Shown in pieces: positions 21,107-30,411 of a DNA stretch of 40,748 nucleotides (positions are counted from its first letter, which is position 1; each line of letters begins with the position of its first letter). The translations under genes and the position numbers were made by a program. The DNA is from an uncultured Clostridium sp. (GTDB lineage: Bacteria > Bacillota > Clostridia > Lachnospirales > Lachnospiraceae), in the NCBI GenBank assembly GCA_900542035.1, contig UQMJ01000025.1, forward strand, positions 1 to 40,748, read 5' to 3'. The notes beneath the pieces are model-generated. The model worked only from the letters and a program-made list of their open reading frames with translations, was not told the DNA's origin and ran no database searches.

Positions 21107-23068
21107 ATGGCAAGTAAATATGATGGACTCGCAAGGATTATTATCCAGAATGTAGGAGGTAAGGGAAATGTAATCAGCCTTACCCACTGTATTACCCGCC
21201 TCCGCTTCCGTTTAAAGGACGAAAGCAAGGCGAATACAGAGGTATTGAAACAGACGGACGGAATTGTAACGGTTATCCAGAGCGGCGGCCAGTATCAGGT
21301 TGTAATTGGAAACCATGTTCCGGATGTGTTTGCAGCAGTAAACGAAATAGGCAAGTTTTCAGCGGCAGCGCCTGGTGGCGCAGAAGCGGCTGGAGAGGGA
21401 GAAAAGCGGGGACCGGTAGCGGTTCTGATTGATACGCTGTCCGGCGTATTTACCCCGATTCTGGCGCTTTTGTGTGCAACTGGTATTATTAAAGGCCTGT
21501 TAGGCCTGGCGGTATTCTTACTGGGCAACGAGTTTAAAGACACTGGCGTTTATATGATTCTGTATGCAATTGGAGATGGATTTTTCTACTTCCTGCCAAT
21601 GATGTTAGCCTATTCTTCGGCACAGAAGTTTAAGCTGAATCATTTTACGGCCATGTCCATTGCGGCAGCGTTCCTTTATGCAGAAATTAAGTTTCCGGCA
21701 ATGGCGTCCGGCGAAGCAATTATGACCGTATTTTCCGGTACGTTTTTAGAAACCGGAGTTTACAAGACTTTTGCAGGAATCCCGATTATCTGGCCTGCAG
21801 CCGGATATGGATCTTCAGTAGTTCCGATTGTATTTTCCGTATGGTTTGCGGCAAAGATTGAAAAATTCTGGAAGAAATACGTTCCAGACGTTGTAAAGAA
21901 CTTTATGGTTCCGCTTCTGACCCTGATTATTGCCGTTCCGCTGTCCTTTATGGTAATCGGACCAGTCGCTTCCTGGGTAGGCGACAGCATTGGATGGCTG
22001 TGCCAGAGCATTTATAACATCAGCCCGATGGTAGCTGGCGCTTTTATTGGATTTATCTGGCAGATTCTGGTTATTTTCGGTCTGCACTGGGGTCTGATCC
22101 CGATTATGTTTAACAACTATGCAACCTTAAAATACGATAAGTTCCTGGTAGCAAACTTTGTAGCATCCTTCTCCCAGACCGCAGTTGTTCTGGCAATGTT
22201 TATTAAGACAAAAGATAAAAAGCTGAAAACCTTAGCGCTTCCTGCATTTATCTCTGGTATCTGCGGAGTTACAGAGCCGGCTATTTACGGTATTACCCTT
22301 CCAAAGAAGGTTCCGTTCTATATTTCCTGCGGCGCAGCAGCAATCGGCGGAGCTTTAGTAGGCGCCTTTGGCCTTACAAAATATATGTCCGGCGGCCTTG
22401 GTATTTTTGGCCTTCCGACCTTCATTCCTGGAGAGGAATCCATTGCAGCCCTGGGCATTACCGATGTATTATATGATGTGAAGATGATTATTATCGTGGT
22501 TCTGATTACAATGGCCATTGCATTTGTTGCAACCATGATTCTTTACAAAGAAGAGGAGCCAAAGGAAGAAAAGAAAGAATCTCCAAAGGCAATAGAAAAA
22601 GCAGAGATTGCAGGCGAAGAGGGCATGGTTATGGCTCCGATTACCGGTCGTGTAATTCCGTTATCCGAAGTAAAAGACGAGGCATTTTCATCTGGCGCTC
22701 TTGGAAAAGGCGTTGCAATTGTGCCGGCAGAGGGAAAGGTTTATGCGCCTTGCGACGGCGTGGTTTCCGCCCTGTTCCCAACTGGTCATGCAATCGGAAT
22801 TACCGGAACCAACAAGGCAGAAGTTCTGATGCATATCGGTATGGACACCGTTAAATTAGAGGGCAAGTTCTTCCACATTAAGACCCAGGCGGGTGCATCC
22901 GTAAAAACAGGCGATTTACTGGTTGAATTTGATATGGAAGAAATCAAGAAAGCCGGCTATGATGTAACGACCCCGATATTGATTACCAATTCCATGGAGT
23001 TTGTAGACGTTTCCGGAGAAGTCAACAAGGATGTAAAGGCCGGAGACGCATTGATTTCCATTATTTAA
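21107..23068 (+). CDS. bglP: Beta-glucoside-specific PTS transporter EIIBCA
   Basis: 653 aa phosphotransferase permease that imports beta-glucosides as 6-phosphates and passes a phosphate signal to LicT. Order: EIIB (phosphocysteine Cys28 in THCITRLRF), EIIC membrane domain (about 100-480; GVTEPAIYGITLP is the sugar-binding signature), EIIA (phosphohistidine His576 in LMHIGMDTV). ATG 21107 follows AAGGAGG; a start at 21041 would run through the leader and is unlikely. First gene of the operon behind the RAT leader; bglA2 starts 13 bases after its stop. Confidence 0.95.
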   Translation: MASKYDGLARIIIQNVGGKGNVISLTHCITRLRFRLKDESKANTEVLKQTDGIVTVIQSGGQYQVVIGNHVPDVFAAVNEIGKFSAAAPGGAEAAGEGEKRGPVAVLIDTLSGVFTPILALLCATGIIKGLLGLAVFLLGNEFKDTGVYMILYAIGDGFFYFLPMMLAYSSAQKFKLNHFTAMSIAAAFLYAEIKFPAMASGEAIMTVFSGTFLETGVYKTFAGIPIIWPAAGYGSSVVPIVFSVWFAAKIEKFWKKYVPDVVKNFMVPLLTLIIAVPLSFMVIGPVASWVGDSIGWLCQSIYNISPMVAGAFIGFIWQILVIFGLHWGLIPIMFNNYATLKYDKFLVANFVASFSQTAVVLAMFIKTKDKKLKTLALPAFISGICGVTEPAIYGITLPKKVPFYISCGAAAIGGALVGAFGLTKYMSGGLGIFGLPTFIPGEESIAALGITDVLYDVKMIIIVVLITMAIAFVATMILYKEEEPKEEKKESPKAIEKAEIAGEEGMVMAPITGRVIPLSEVKDEAFSSGALGKGVAIVPAEGKVYAPCDGVVSALFPTGHAIGITGTNKAEVLMHIGMDTVKLEGKFFHIKTQAGASVKTGDLLVEFDMEEIKKAGYDVTTPILITNSMEFVDVSGEVNKDVKAGDALISII

Positions 23069-23081
23069 CAGGAGGAAGAGA

Positions 23082-24509
23082 ATGGGACGTTTACCAGAAG
23101 GCTTTTTATGGGGCGGCGCAACAGCCGCCAACCAGTGTGAAGGCGGATATGACAAAGGCGGAAGAGGACTTGCCAATGTGGACTTAATTCCGGCAGGTCC
23201 GGACAGAAGGCCGGTCATGCAGGGAATCCGGAAAATGCTGGAGTGTGAAGACGGATATTTTTATCCTGGACATGAAGCGATTGATATGTACAGCCATTTT
23301 AAAGAGGATATTGCTTTATTTGCAGAAATGGGCTTTAAGTGCTACCGGCTGTCTATTGCATGGACCAGGATTTATCCAAATGGATTTGATGAAGAACCCA
23401 ATGAAGAAGGCTTAAAGTTTTATGATGAGATTTTTGACGAATGTCTGAAATATGGCATTGAGCCATTGGTAACCATCGTTCACTTTGACGCTCCGGTTGC
23501 CTGCACCAAAAAATTTGGTTCCTGGAAGAGCAGGGAGATGATAGACCTCTACGTAAAGTACTGCGAGACATTGTTTACCCGCTATAAAGGAAAAGTTCAC
23601 TATTGGCTGACCTTTAATGAAATTAATATGATTCTTCATCTGCCGTTTATGGCAGCGGGAATCCTGTTTGAAGAAGGAGAAAACCAGGAAGAATCCAAGT
23701 ATCGTGCGGCTCACCACGAGCTGGTGGCATCGGCTATGGCAACCCGTATTGCCCATGAGATTGATCCGGAAAACCAGGTGGGATGTATGCTGGCGGCTGG
23801 TCAGTATTATGCCTATACCTGCGATCCGAAGGATCAGTTGGAAGCGCTGAAAAAGAACCGCGATAACTATTTCTTTATTGATGTACAGTCCAGGGGAGAA
23901 TACCCGCCTTATGCGCTGAAGTTTTTTGAACAAAAGGGATATGACATTGGAATTACAGAAGAGGATGAAAAAATCCTTGCGGAACATCCAGTGGATTTTA
24001 TTTCATTTTCTTACTATTCTTCCAGACTTACCAGCGCCGATCCTTCCAAATATGGAGAAACAGCGGGCAATGCGTTTAAGACGCTGCGCAATCCATACTT
24101 AAAGGCGTCTGAGTGGGGATGGCAGATCGATCCATTGGGTCTTAGAATCACATTAAATGAGCTGTACGACCGGTATCAGAAGCCTCTGTTTATTGTAGAA
24201 AATGGACTTGGCGCTGTGGACACTCCAGATGAAAACGGCAAGATCAATGACCAGTACCGGATTGAGTATTTAAGAGCCCATATCCAGGCAATGGAAGACG
24301 CAGTGGAATTAGACGGCGTAGACCTGATGGGATACACGCCATGGGGATGCATCGATCTGGTATCTGCAAGTACCGGCGAGATGAAGAAACGCTATGGATT
24401 TATTTATGTTGATAAAGATAACGAAGGAAAAGGAACATTAAAGAGAAGAAAAAAGGCATCCTTTGATTGGTACAAACAAGTCATTGCCTCCAATGGCGAG
24501 AACTTGTAA
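23082..24509 (+). CDS. bglA: 6-phospho-beta-glucosidase, GH1 (copy 2)
   Basis: 475 aa, same fold and role as the enzyme at 9341-10759. Acid/base Glu180 in TFNEI, nucleophile Glu373 in IVENG, phosphate loop SASTGEMKKRYGFIYVD. AGGAGG is seven bases before ATG. It shares long identical stretches with copy 1 but differs in the region at residues 31-60, which shapes the active-site entrance, so the two may prefer different aglycones. Co-transcribed with bglP and licT. Confidence 0.94.
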   Translation: MGRLPEGFLWGGATAANQCEGGYDKGGRGLANVDLIPAGPDRRPVMQGIRKMLECEDGYFYPGHEAIDMYSHFKEDIALFAEMGFKCYRLSIAWTRIYPNGFDEEPNEEGLKFYDEIFDECLKYGIEPLVTIVHFDAPVACTKKFGSWKSREMIDLYVKYCETLFTRYKGKVHYWLTFNEINMILHLPFMAAGILFEEGENQEESKYRAAHHELVASAMATRIAHEIDPENQVGCMLAAGQYYAYTCDPKDQLEALKKNRDNYFFIDVQSRGEYPPYALKFFEQKGYDIGITEEDEKILAEHPVDFISFSYYSSRLTSADPSKYGETAGNAFKTLRNPYLKASEWGWQIDPLGLRITLNELYDRYQKPLFIVENGLGAVDTPDENGKINDQYRIEYLRAHIQAMEDAVELDGVDLMGYTPWGCIDLVSASTGEMKKRYGFIYVDKDNEGKGTLKRRKKASFDWYKQVIASNGENL

Positions 24510-24537
24510 CTTGTGCTCCTGCAGAAAGAAGAAGTAA

Positions 24538-25386
24538 ATGAAGGTAACACGGATTATTAATAATAATGTAGTTGCGGCAGTTGACGACTATAACCAGGAA
24601 CTGGTTTTAATGGGAAGCGGAATTGGATTTAAAAAGAAAATAGGAGATCTGGTGGATCCAGACACTGTGGAAAAGCAATTTGCCCGTTTCGACGAGCAGC
24701 AGACGCTGAATTTCCAGCGTCTGGCCCAGGAAGTTCCTTATGAGTATATGCATATGACCAATGAGATTGTGGCTTATGCCCAGATTTCTTTAAACAAGGA
24801 GCTGAATGAGGAGATCTATATTTCTTTGATGGATCACCTGAATTTCGCTATTAACCGGACAAAGCAGGGAATCTATCTGCCCAACTCCATGCTGTGGGAA
24901 ATCAAGCATTATTATAACCATGAATACCGGATAGGCGCAGAGGCAATTTCGATTGTAAAAAAATATGCAGATGTAACACTTCCGGCAGACGAGGCAGGAT
25001 TCATTGCCATGCATATTTTAAATGCAGAGATGGATTTGGACATGGAGAGGGCTAAAATCATGACCAAGATCATCCAGGACGTGTTAAACATTGTAACATA
25101 CCATTTTTCCATTGCGATTGATGAGGAATCCCTGGATTATGAGCGGTTTGTGACCCATCTGAAATTTTTTATTCAGAGAGCCATGCACGAGAAAGAATCC
25201 AGAATCTGGGAAAAAAGCCTGATGGATATGATACGGATTCAATATCTGGATGCCTATGAGTGCGCGGCTAAGGTTGCAGCCTATATCGAAAAAACGACTC
25301 CCTATGCCGTACAGGAAGAAGAAATGGTATATCTGACCGTTCATATCCAGAGACTTCAGAAAGCTTCAGAAAAAGTGAAGGTTTAA
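24538..25386 (+). CDS. licT: LicT/BglG-family transcriptional antiterminator
   Basis: 282 aa RNA-binding regulator. CAT RNA-binding domain at 1-55 (VTRIINNNVVAAVDDYNQELVLMG), PRD1 about 65-170 and PRD2 about 171-282. The four regulatory histidines are at His100, His159, His207 and His269, the same numbers as in B. subtilis LicT. BglP-dependent phosphorylation of PRD1 should inactivate it without substrate; HPr phosphorylation of PRD2 should activate it when glucose is scarce. Its targets are the RATs at 9182 and 20885. Ribosome site is weak (GAAAGAAGAAG), keeping the level low. Confidence 0.94.
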   Translation: MKVTRIINNNVVAAVDDYNQELVLMGSGIGFKKKIGDLVDPDTVEKQFARFDEQQTLNFQRLAQEVPYEYMHMTNEIVAYAQISLNKELNEEIYISLMDHLNFAINRTKQGIYLPNSMLWEIKHYYNHEYRIGAEAISIVKKYADVTLPADEAGFIAMHILNAEMDLDMERAKIMTKIIQDVLNIVTYHFSIAIDEESLDYERFVTHLKFFIQRAMHEKESRIWEKSLMDMIRIQYLDAYECAAKVAAYIEKTTPYAVQEEEMVYLTVHIQRLQKASEKVKV

Positions 25387-25399
25387 ATGGCAGTTTGTA

Positions 25400-25428
25400 T
25401 TGACAAAATTAGACAAAACGTGCATAAT
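25400..25428 (+). promoter_or_regulatory. Promoter of the secreted cell-wall-binding protein
   Basis: TTGACA (25400-25405), 17 bp, CATAAT (25423-25428), about 45 bp ahead of the start codon. No terminator is evident between licT and this promoter. Confidence 0.7.
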
Positions 25429-25471
25429 AATGCTAAATCTTTTTAGATAAAATATGCAGGAGGATTTGGCT

Positions 25472-25951
25472 ATGAAAAAAAGAAGTATGTTTAAAGTCAC
25501 AACTATGGCGGCGGTATCTGCTTTAATGGCGCTGGCTCCTATGACTGTACTGGCAGCAGATGGAACGGTTTCTGTTATTGATGCCAGAAATCATGCAGAA
25601 GAGGTCTATGAGTGGGAAGAGAAAAAAGTTGCTGCTCATTGGGAAAAAGACGATTACGGTACAAAGTATGTGCTGGAGGATGGCACATTCTTAACCAACG
25701 TATGGTTCCAGACTGCCAATGGCAACTGGTATTTCCTGAATGAAGACGGCTATCAGGTAACGAGATGGCAGAACATTGACGGAGTTGATTATTACTTTGA
25801 GCAGGATGGCCATATGCTGATTGGCTGGCAGAAGATTGACGGTCAGTGGTACTTCTTTGAATTTGCACCAGACAGCACCAGAGGCGTATTATATGAAGAA
25901 GAACTGGCTCCGGACGGAAGAATGGCAGACGCAGAGGGTGTGCTGAAGTAA
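25472..25951 (+). CDS. Small secreted protein with choline/cell-wall-binding repeats
   Basis: 159 aa. A signal peptide (KKRSMFKVTTMAAVSALMAL, then APMTVLA before AADG) is predicted to be cleaved near residue 29. Residues about 70-135 contain three aromatic repeats of the CW_binding_1 type (GNWYFLNEDGYQV, GVDYYFEQDGHML, GQWYFFEF). No catalytic domain is present. AGGAGG at 25458-25463 fixes the start at 25472. It stands alone between a consensus promoter and a strong terminator. Probably attaches to wall polymers; role unknown. Confidence 0.85.
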   Translation: MKKRSMFKVTTMAAVSALMALAPMTVLAADGTVSVIDARNHAEEVYEWEEKKVAAHWEKDDYGTKYVLEDGTFLTNVWFQTANGNWYFLNEDGYQVTRWQNIDGVDYYFEQDGHMLIGWQKIDGQWYFFEFAPDSTRGVLYEEELAPDGRMADAEGVLK

Positions 25952-25996
25952 AAAAGAGAGCTTTTGCAGGCTCAGATTAGTATGAGACAAAAGCGG

Positions 25997-26044
25997 CCGG
26001 TTGGCATTGGATAGGAAAATCCCTTGCCAAACCGGTTCTTTTTT
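25997..26044 (+). terminator. Strong terminator after the cell-wall-binding protein gene
   Basis: CCGGTTGGCA (25997-26006) pairs with TTGCCAAACCGG (26024-26035) with one bulge, then TTCTTTTTT. A second hairpin with GCTTTTG/CAAAAGC lies just before it (25959-25993). Confidence 0.82.
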
Positions 26045-26053
26045 GTGTATAAT
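26024..26053 (+). promoter_or_regulatory. Promoter of the topoisomerase pair
   Basis: TTGCCA (26024-26029), 18 bp, TATAAT (26048-26053). The -35 box lies in the 3' arm of the preceding terminator. Confidence 0.55.
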
Positions 26054-26128
26054 GGGAAACGTCGGCATTTTTCAAAGGGAGGAATGAAGTGCCGGCTGTA
26101 TGGATTTCACAAGATATGGAGGAGCAGA

Positions 26129-28048
26129 ATGGCTAGTACACAGTATAATGCAGACAGTATCACCGTCTTAGAAGGATTGGAAGCGGTCAGAAAACGGCCT
26201 GGTATGTACATCGGAGGCGTAGGAACAAAAGGATTAAACCATCTGGTTTATGAGATCGTGGATAATGCAGTAGACGAGCATCTGGCAGGAGTTTGCAGCC
26301 AGGTCTGGGTAACGCTGGAGGCAGACGGCTCCTGCACAGTCAGAGATAATGGAAGAGGAATTCCGGTAGGATTACATAAAAAAGGAGTGTCTGCAGCCAG
26401 AGTCGTATTTTCCACCCTTCATGCAGGCGGAAAATTTGACAACAATGCATACAAAACCAGCGGAGGTCTCCATGGAGTGGGTTCTTCTGTGGTAAGCGCG
26501 CTGTCAGAACGGATGGACGTAAAAATTTATCGGGACGGCTATATTCATCACGACGGATATGAGCGGGGCGTTCCGGTAGTCGAGCTGGTAGACGGACTTC
26601 TTCCGACAATTGGAAGGACAAAAGAAACCGGAACGGAGATTAATTTCCTTCCGGATGGAGAAATTTTTGAAAAAACCAGATTTAAGGCAGAGTGGATTAA
26701 AAGTCGTCTTCACGAAACTGCTTACTTAAATCCAGGTCTTACATTAAATTATGAAAATAAACGTCCAGGGGAAGAAGAGCGGGTGGTTTTTTCAGAACCG
26801 GACGGAATTACCGCTTATGTAAAGGCTTTGAATGCCGGAAAAACGCCGGTGCACGACCCGATTTATTTTAAAGGAGTTCTGGAACGGGTAGAAGTGGAAG
26901 TAGCCATCCAGTTTGTAGACGCCTTTGAAGAAAATATTCTGGGCTTCTGCAACAACATTTTTACCCAGGAAGGCGGCACCCATTTGGTTGGCTTTAAGAC
27001 CAAATTTACGGCTTTAATCAACAGCTATGCCAAAGAGCTGGGGATTTTAAAAGAAAAAGATGCCAACTTTACCGGAGCAGATACCAGAAACGGAATGACG
27101 GCAGTGATTGCAGTCAAGCATCCGGATCCGATTTTTGAGGGACAGACCAAGACCAAGCTTGCCAGCGCAGATGCAACCAAGGCAGTGTTTACGGTAGCCG
27201 GAGACGAGTTAGAACGGTATTTTGACCGGAATTTAGAGGTACTGAAAGCGGTAATTGCCTGTGCAGAAAAATCGGCTAAGATCCGCAGGGCAGAGGAAAA
27301 GGCAAAGACCAATATGCTGACCAAGTCCAAATTTTCCTTTGACAGCAACGGGAAGCTGGCCAACTGTGAGAGCAGGGACGCCTCCAGATGCGAGATTTTT
27401 ATTGTAGAGGGAGATTCCGCAGGCGGTTCTGCAAAGACCGCCAGAGACCGACAGTATCAGGCCATCCTGCCGATCCGAGGCAAAATCCTAAACGTAGAGA
27501 AAGCCTCCATGGATAAAGTGCTGGCGAATGCAGAAATCAAGACCATGATCAATGCGTTTGGATGCGGATTTTCAGAAGGATATGGAAACGATTTTGACAT
27601 TGCAAAGCTCCGGTATGACAAAATCATTCTGATGACGGATGCCGACGTAGACGGAAGCCACATTGATACCCTGCTTCTGACCTTCTTATACCGGTTTATG
27701 CCGGAGCTGATTTACAACGGCCATGTATATATTGCCATGCCGCCGCTGTTTAAGGTAATCCCGAAACGGGGAGAAGAACAGTATCTTTATGATGAGAAGG
27801 ATCTGGAACGGTACCGCAGAACCCACACAGGGGAGTTTACTTTACAGCGTTATAAAGGTCTTGGCGAGATGGATCCGGAACAGCTGTGGGAGACTACCCT
27901 GGATCCGGAGCGGCGTGTGCTAAAGCAGGTGGAAATCGAAGACGCCCGCATGGCTTCCGAGATTACAGAAATGTTAATGGGCAGCGATGTGCCGCCGAGA
28001 AGACAGTTTATCTACGAACACGCAGATGAAGCAGAAATTGATGCATAA
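26129..28048 (+). CDS. parE: Type IIA topoisomerase subunit B (ParE-like)
   Basis: 639 aa ATPase subunit. GHKL ATPase motifs: EIVDNAVDEHLAG (Glu/Asn for Mg-ATP), DNGRGIPV, TSGGLHGVGSSVVSALS. TOPRIM domain: EGDSAGG and DADVDGSHI for metal binding. C-terminus has QRYKGLGEMDPEQLW. ATG 26129 follows GGAGGAG; an upstream frame start at 26024 would cross the terminator. The partner subunit follows after 11 bases. ParE versus GyrB cannot be decided from this subunit alone; the partner without a GyrA box favours topoisomerase IV-like function. Confidence 0.85.
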   Translation: MASTQYNADSITVLEGLEAVRKRPGMYIGGVGTKGLNHLVYEIVDNAVDEHLAGVCSQVWVTLEADGSCTVRDNGRGIPVGLHKKGVSAARVVFSTLHAGGKFDNNAYKTSGGLHGVGSSVVSALSERMDVKIYRDGYIHHDGYERGVPVVELVDGLLPTIGRTKETGTEINFLPDGEIFEKTRFKAEWIKSRLHETAYLNPGLTLNYENKRPGEEERVVFSEPDGITAYVKALNAGKTPVHDPIYFKGVLERVEVEVAIQFVDAFEENILGFCNNIFTQEGGTHLVGFKTKFTALINSYAKELGILKEKDANFTGADTRNGMTAVIAVKHPDPIFEGQTKTKLASADATKAVFTVAGDELERYFDRNLEVLKAVIACAEKSAKIRRAEEKAKTNMLTKSKFSFDSNGKLANCESRDASRCEIFIVEGDSAGGSAKTARDRQYQAILPIRGKILNVEKASMDKVLANAEIKTMINAFGCGFSEGYGNDFDIAKLRYDKIILMTDADVDGSHIDTLLLTFLYRFMPELIYNGHVYIAMPPLFKVIPKRGEEQYLYDEKDLERYRRTHTGEFTLQRYKGLGEMDPEQLWETTLDPERRVLKQVEIEDARMASEITEMLMGSDVPPRRQFIYEHADEAEIDA

Positions 28049-28059
28049 GGGAGAGTACC

Positions 28060-30294
28060 ATGGCGGAAAAAATTATTAAAACCGAATATTCAGAAGAGAT
28101 GCAGAGAAGCTACATGAATTATTCCATGAGCGTCATTACAGCCAGGGCCATTCCGGATGCCAGAGACGGCTTAAAGCCGGTTCAGCGCCGTGTGCTTTAC
28201 GACATGAGCGAGCTGCATTTAAATCATGACAAACCCCATAGAAAGTCGGCCCGTATTGTCGGCGATACTATGGGTAAATATCATCCTCATGGCGACAGCT
28301 CCATTTATGAAACCCTGGTTGTGCTGTCCCAGGAGTTTAAAAAAGGAATGGCGCTGGTAGACGGCCATGGAAACTTCGGATCCATTGAAGGAGACGGAGC
28401 TGCGGCCATGCGTTATACCGAGGCCAGATTAAAAAAGTTTGCAGAAGAAGTCTATTTAAAGGATTTAGACAAAACCGTTGCCTTTGTTCCGAACTACGAC
28501 GAGACGGAAAAAGAGCCGGAAGTGCTTCCGGTACGGGTTCCCAACCTGCTTATCAACGGATCGGAGGGAATCGCAGTCGGCATGAGCACCAGCATTCCGC
28601 CTCACAACTTAGGAGAGGTAACGGATCTGGTAAAAGCTTACATTGACAATCCGGATCTTTCTACAGAAGAGATGCTGCACCTGATGCCTGGACCGGATTT
28701 CCCTACAGGAGGCATTATCGCCAATAAAAAGGACCTCCTGTCTATTTATGAAACCGGCTCCGGTAAAATTAAGCTTCGGGGCAAAATGGAAGTCGAGCTT
28801 GGCAAGCGGCGGGCAGACAAAGACAAGTTAGTCATTACCCAGATTCCTTATACCATGATCGGGGCGGGAATTAATAAATTCCTGATGGACATTGCAGATC
28901 TGGTAGAAAGCAAAAAACTGCCGGATGTCGTGGATATTTCCAACCAGTCCAATAAAGAGGGGATCCGCATTGTCCTGGAATTGAAAAAAGATGCGGATAT
29001 TGAAAAAATCCGGAATATTCTTTATAAAAAAACCAAGCTGGAGGATACTTTCGGAGTCAATATGCTGGCCATTGCAGGAGGACGTCCGGAAACCTTAAAT
29101 CTTCGGGGAATTTTAAAGAATTTCCTGGATTTCCAGTACGAAACCATCCACAAAAAGTACAATGTCCTGCTGCAGAAGGAATTAGACAAAAAGGAAGTGC
29201 AGGAAGGCTTAATCAAGGCCTGTGATGTCATTGACCTGATTATTGCCATTCTCAGAGGGTCTAAGAATCTAAAAGACGCTAAAGCCTGTCTGATGGCGGG
29301 CGATACGTCAAAGATTACGTTTAAAGCGCCTGGCTTTGAAGAAGACGCCAGAAGGCTTCATTTTACAGAGCGGCAGGCTTCTGCGATTCTGGAAATGCGT
29401 CTGTATAAATTAATCGGCCTGGAAATTCTGGCTCTGGAAAAGGAGCATCGGGAAACCCTCCGGAAGATTAAAGAGTATACCGAGATTTTAAACAGCCGTA
29501 CCAGGATGGACGAAGTGATTAAAGCGGATTTGGACTATATCAAAAACGAGTTTGCAGTTCCGAGAAAGACCCGTATTGAAGACGGAAAAGAGGCGGTTTA
29601 CATCGAGGAACCCGTCCAGGTAAGAGACGTGGTCTTTGTAATGGATCGGTTTGGTTACTGCAAGATTTTGGACAAATCTGTCTACGACAAGAACCAGGAG
29701 ACGGTTGAAACGGAAAATACGTATATTGTGCCTTGCAGGACCGATGATAAGATCTGCATTTTTACCGATACCGGCAATCTCCACCAGATTAAGGTTTCGG
29801 ACATTCCGGCAGGAAAGCTGCGGGATAAAGGCACGCCGGCAGAGAATATAAGCAAATTCGACGGTACAAAAGAAGAAATCGTATACCTGACCTGTACAGC
29901 AGACATAAAAGGCAAAAATCTGATTTTTGCGACCCGCATGGGAATGGTAAAACAGGTTCCGTCTGAAGAGTTTGAGACCAATAACCGTCTGGTGGCATCG
30001 ACAAAGCTGCAGGAAAATGATAAGATTGCTGCCATTGTTCCGGTTGAAGGACAGACCGACGTGGTGCTGCAGACCAGCAGCGGAGTGTTTTTAAGATTTT
30101 TAGCAGAAGAAATCTCTGTGATGAAGAAAAATTCCAGAGGCGTGCGGGGAATCAAGCTTGCAGGGGGAGAAGAACTGGAACAGATCTATCTCATTGGAGA
30201 AAATCCAATTATTACGTATAAGAAAAAAGAAGTCCATTTAAATCGGTTAAAACTTGGAAAACGGGACGGAAAAGGAAGCAAAGTCCGGCTGTAG
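28060..30294 (+). CDS. parC: Type IIA topoisomerase subunit A (ParC-like)
   Basis: 744 aa DNA-cleaving subunit. Catalytic Tyr is in AAAMRYTEARL. The quinolone-resistance region reads HPHGDSSIYETLV with Ser and Glu at the two key positions, the usual susceptible form. The C-terminal part has beta-pinwheel blades (VVFVMDRFGYCKI, NLIFATRMGMVKQV, SRGVRGIKLAGGE). I do not find the GyrA box (QRRGGKG), which is needed for negative supercoiling, so a decatenase role is favoured. Length is shorter than most GyrA. Likely co-transcribed with the upstream subunit. Confidence 0.85.
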   Translation: MAEKIIKTEYSEEMQRSYMNYSMSVITARAIPDARDGLKPVQRRVLYDMSELHLNHDKPHRKSARIVGDTMGKYHPHGDSSIYETLVVLSQEFKKGMALVDGHGNFGSIEGDGAAAMRYTEARLKKFAEEVYLKDLDKTVAFVPNYDETEKEPEVLPVRVPNLLINGSEGIAVGMSTSIPPHNLGEVTDLVKAYIDNPDLSTEEMLHLMPGPDFPTGGIIANKKDLLSIYETGSGKIKLRGKMEVELGKRRADKDKLVITQIPYTMIGAGINKFLMDIADLVESKKLPDVVDISNQSNKEGIRIVLELKKDADIEKIRNILYKKTKLEDTFGVNMLAIAGGRPETLNLRGILKNFLDFQYETIHKKYNVLLQKELDKKEVQEGLIKACDVIDLIIAILRGSKNLKDAKACLMAGDTSKITFKAPGFEEDARRLHFTERQASAILEMRLYKLIGLEILALEKEHRETLRKIKEYTEILNSRTRMDEVIKADLDYIKNEFAVPRKTRIEDGKEAVYIEEPVQVRDVVFVMDRFGYCKILDKSVYDKNQETVETENTYIVPCRTDDKICIFTDTGNLHQIKVSDIPAGKLRDKGTPAENISKFDGTKEEIVYLTCTADIKGKNLIFATRMGMVKQVPSEEFETNNRLVASTKLQENDKIAAIVPVEGQTDVVLQTSSGVFLRFLAEEISVMKKNSRGVRGIKLAGGEELEQIYLIGENPIITYKKKEVHLNRLKLGKRDGKGSKVRL

Positions 30295-30296
30295 GG

Positions 30297-30319
30297 AGTC
30301 TTTAGCAGAAAGACTTTTG
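30297..30319 (+). terminator. Terminator after parC
   Basis: AGTCTTT (30297-30303) pairs with AAAGACT (30309-30315), loop of five, then TTTG. Short but well placed two bases after the stop. Confidence 0.62.
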
Positions 30320-30339
30320 TCCGTCGTACAAAATAATCC

Positions 30340-30368
30340 TTGCAATTTTCCCAGGTTTGGTATAGGAT
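30340..30368 (+). promoter_or_regulatory. Probable asd promoter
   Basis: TTGCAA (30340-30345), 17 bp, TAGGAT (30363-30368), 44 bp ahead of the asd start. The -10 is weak. Confidence 0.45.
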
Positions 30369-30411
30369 AAAAACCATGTAAGAAAACCAATACGTGAGGA
30401 GAGAAAAAGCT

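Noticed and set aside
26024..26128. 35-residue N-terminal extension of ParE
   Set aside because: It crosses a strong terminator and the promoter; ATG 26129 has GGAGGAG and gives the normal N-terminus.
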